A stretch of DNA of 64,000 nucleotides from the NCBI GenBank assembly GCA_020249775.1, contig JADCFA010000023.1, forward strand, positions 62,001-126,000. Reading direction: 5' to 3'. Under the pieces are notes generated by a model. The model worked only from the letters and a program-made list of their open reading frames with translations, was not told the DNA's origin and made no database searches. Made by a program: the position numbers and the translations under genes. Positions 62,608 through 64,000 of this stretch are shown piece by piece (the first letter of the stretch is position 1; every line of letters starts with the position of its first letter). Source of the stretch: Roseomonas sp. GTDB taxonomy: Bacteria; Pseudomonadota; Alphaproteobacteria; Acetobacterales; Acetobacteraceae.

Positions 62608-63630
62608 ATGACTAGCGCGCTATGCGAATTTGCTGATGCGCCCAAGGGGGCAGAGCGGCTTGACCATTTCATGGCGCGCGCCGCGGCGGCCTATTACGCC
62701 GCGCGTGATCCGTTTCGGGATTTCGCGACTTCGCCCGAAATATCTCAGGCTTTTGGCGAGTGTCTGGGGCTTTGGGCGGCAGTCACCTGGCAGGCCATGG
62801 GGCGGCCTGATCCGGTGTTGTTGGTGGAATGCGGGCCTGGGCGTGGTAGCCTGATGGCGGATGCGCTACGCGCCATCGCCGAAATGATGCCGGATTTTCG
62901 TGCGGCCTTGCGTGCGCATCTGGTGGAAACATCACCGCGTTTGCGCGAAGCACAGGCGGCGAAATTGGGTGATGCTGTGGCTGGCTGGCATGAGGATATC
63001 GGCGCATTGCCGGAAGCACCAATGATCCTTTTGGCCAATGAATTTCTGGATGCGCTGCCCATTCGCCAATTCATCCGCCGAGGCGCCGCTTGGCATGAAC
63101 GCTTCGTATTGAATGGCGCATTCATTGAACAACCAAGCGATCTGACCCTGCCGAAAGACGCGCCCGAAGCCAGTGTACGGGAGGTGAATGAGGCTGCGTT
63201 ACGTTTTGCGCGCTGGCTCGGCGCACGGCTTGCCCGCCATGGCGGCGTGGCATTGTTGATTGATTACGGTCCAGCCGAAAGCGGCTTTGGCGATAGCCTG
63301 CAAGCGATGCACGCGGGCCAGCCGGTTGATCCGCTCAGCGCGCCTGGTCAGGTGGATATCACCGCTCATGTGGATTTCGCGGCCTTCGCCGCCGCTGCGC
63401 GAACGGCTGGCGCCGTGGCGCATGGCCCCTTGCCGCAAGGCGTTTTCCTGCAGCGCCTCGGTTTCATCACACGCGCAGCAATGCTTGCCCGGCTTGATCC
63501 TGCGCGTGCCCAGGCGCAGCTCGCGGCAGCGCATCGGCTGACAGCGCCGGAAGCGATGGGGCGGCTTTTCAAGGCCCTGGCTGTATGCGATTCAAGCCTG
63601 CCGATACCTGCCGGATTCGAAAACGCATGA
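62608..63630 (+). CDS. MidA/NDUFAF7-type SAM methyltransferase
   Basis: A 340-residue protein. Motif I reads LLVECGPGRGSLMADALR near residue 70. AAYYAARDPFRDFATSPEISQAFGE near residue 28 and ILLANEFLDALPIRQF near residue 139 match NDUFAF7/MidA, arginine methyltransferases for complex I assembly. Its stop overlaps the pgeF start by ATGA. Confidence 0.9.
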   Translation: MTSALCEFADAPKGAERLDHFMARAAAAYYAARDPFRDFATSPEISQAFGECLGLWAAVTWQAMGRPDPVLLVECGPGRGSLMADALRAIAEMMPDFRAALRAHLVETSPRLREAQAAKLGDAVAGWHEDIGALPEAPMILLANEFLDALPIRQFIRRGAAWHERFVLNGAFIEQPSDLTLPKDAPEASVREVNEAALRFARWLGARLARHGGVALLIDYGPAESGFGDSLQAMHAGQPVDPLSAPGQVDITAHVDFAAFAAAARTAGAVAHGPLPQGVFLQRLGFITRAAMLARLDPARAQAQLAAAHRLTAPEAMGRLFKALAVCDSSLPIPAGFENA

Positions 63631-64000
63631 GCGCTGAATTCCTTACCGCCGATCCTTTGCGGCACCCGCGCCTGAAGCACGGGTTTTTTACGCGCAATGG
63701 CGGCGTTTCAAAGGGGGCTTTCGCGTCACTGAATTGCTCGCTTTCCGGCAAGGATGATGCTTCGGCGGTGCGGGAAAATCGCACGCGCGCGGCGGCGGCG
63801 CTTGGCCTGCCGCATCAAGCGCTTTGTGGCCTCACGCAAGTGCATGGCAAGCGCGTAGTGGTGGCGGAAGATGCTTGGCCGCAAGATCAACGCCCTGAAG
63901 CGGATGGCGTGGTGACACGTCGCGCTGGCCTGGCACTTGGCATCATCACCGGCGATTGCGCACCGGTCCTTTTCGCCGATCGCTCTGCTGGCGTGATTGG
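63627..64000 (+). CDS. pgeF: YfiH/PgeF-type polyphenol oxidase-domain protein, N-terminal part
   Basis: The frame is open to the window edge, about 124 codons. LKHGFFTRNGGVSKGAF near residue 16, LTQVHGKRVVV near 69 and ADGVVTRRAGLALGIITGDCAPVLFAD near 92 match the Cu-oxidase_4/PgeF family, which edits peptidoglycan precursors or acts as a purine nucleosidase or laccase. The metal His and Cys (VHG, GDCAP) are present in the visible part. The C-terminus is not seen. Confidence 0.9.
   Translation, partial: MSAEFLTADPLRHPRLKHGFFTRNGGVSKGAFASLNCSLSGKDDASAVRENRTRAAAALGLPHQALCGLTQVHGKRVVVAEDAWPQDQRPEADGVVTRRAGLALGIITGDCAPVLFADRSAGVI

Overview
The window is GC-rich, densely coded chromosomal DNA from an alphaproteobacterium, most likely Acetobacteraceae or a close Rhodospirillales relative. 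The pointers are the three-subunit proton-translocating transhydrogenase (split alpha subunit), class II DAHP synthase, a UbiK/phasin set, several orphan Bug-type (tripartite tricarboxylate) binding proteins, Tat-type signal peptides and many 4-base start/stop overlaps. This is inferred from gene content; there is no rRNA or marker tree here. No tRNA, rRNA, CRISPR array, transposase or integrase gene was recognised, and no gene-free stretch exceeds about 300 bases.

Layout. 1-2.0 kb (minus): a JmjC/cupin oxygenase cut by the window edge, directly downstream of a small exported protein made of six 21-residue Asp/Gly/Arg repeats; then an NTF2-like exported protein. 2.2-5.2 kb (plus): pntAA-pntAB-pntB with a clear terminator. 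5.2-13.9 kb (minus): trmJ, a DUF305 protein, cysS, gltX, an unknown small ORF, glutamine-dependent nadE, a nicotinate phosphoribosyltransferase and class II DAHP synthase. 14-21 kb: a serine hydrolase (plus), two large intergenic palindromes, then glutathione-dependent formaldehyde dehydrogenase, an MFS transporter, glutathione reductase, a MaoC-like protein and succinate-semialdehyde dehydrogenase (minus). 21-28 kb: a catabolic and uptake neighbourhood with fumarylacetoacetase, tandem duplicated cyclase-family hydrolases, two Bug-type binding proteins, a TauE-type exporter and a CaiB-type CoA-transferase.

28-30 kb: a gene encoding a C-terminal J-domain, an AT-richer lipoprotein gene, and a decayed second copy of the 3' end of the J-domain gene. 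30-39 kb: bcp, glnE, a large AsmA/YhdP-like protein, an MBL-fold hydrolase, a carboxymuconolactone decarboxylase-like protein, lgt and rfaD. 39-44 kb: ubiK, a YbjN-type protein, proC, an orphan radical SAM/SPASM protein, a TetR regulator, a phasin and a dienelactone-hydrolase-like enzyme. 44-45.2 kb: a DUF4169 gene, a flavin-oxidase-fold gene and a second copy of the 3' end of the DUF4169 gene, the same architecture as at 28-30 kb. 45-52 kb: an NAD(P)-binding protein, ilvE, an Asp/Glu/hydantoin racemase and a peptide-type ABC importer (binding protein and two permeases, no ATPase). 52-57 kb: Mpo1-like protein, glnD and mutS. 57-64 kb: an orphan Tat-exported binding protein, maeB, a Bug-type binding protein whose ribosome-binding site lies in a hairpin, a MidA/NDUFAF7-type methyltransferase and the start of pgeF.

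Most of the window is core metabolism (redox balance, NAD synthesis, nitrogen control by glnE and glnD, translation, repair) interleaved with uptake and catabolic genes. Three things stand out. The first is the JmjC oxygenase plus repeat-protein pair, a candidate enzyme/substrate system. The second is two loci where an extra gene sits between a complete host gene and a diverged copy of that gene's 3' end. The third is a set of structured non-coding elements: paired palindromes, a hairpin holding a Shine-Dalgarno sequence, and a multi-hairpin leader.
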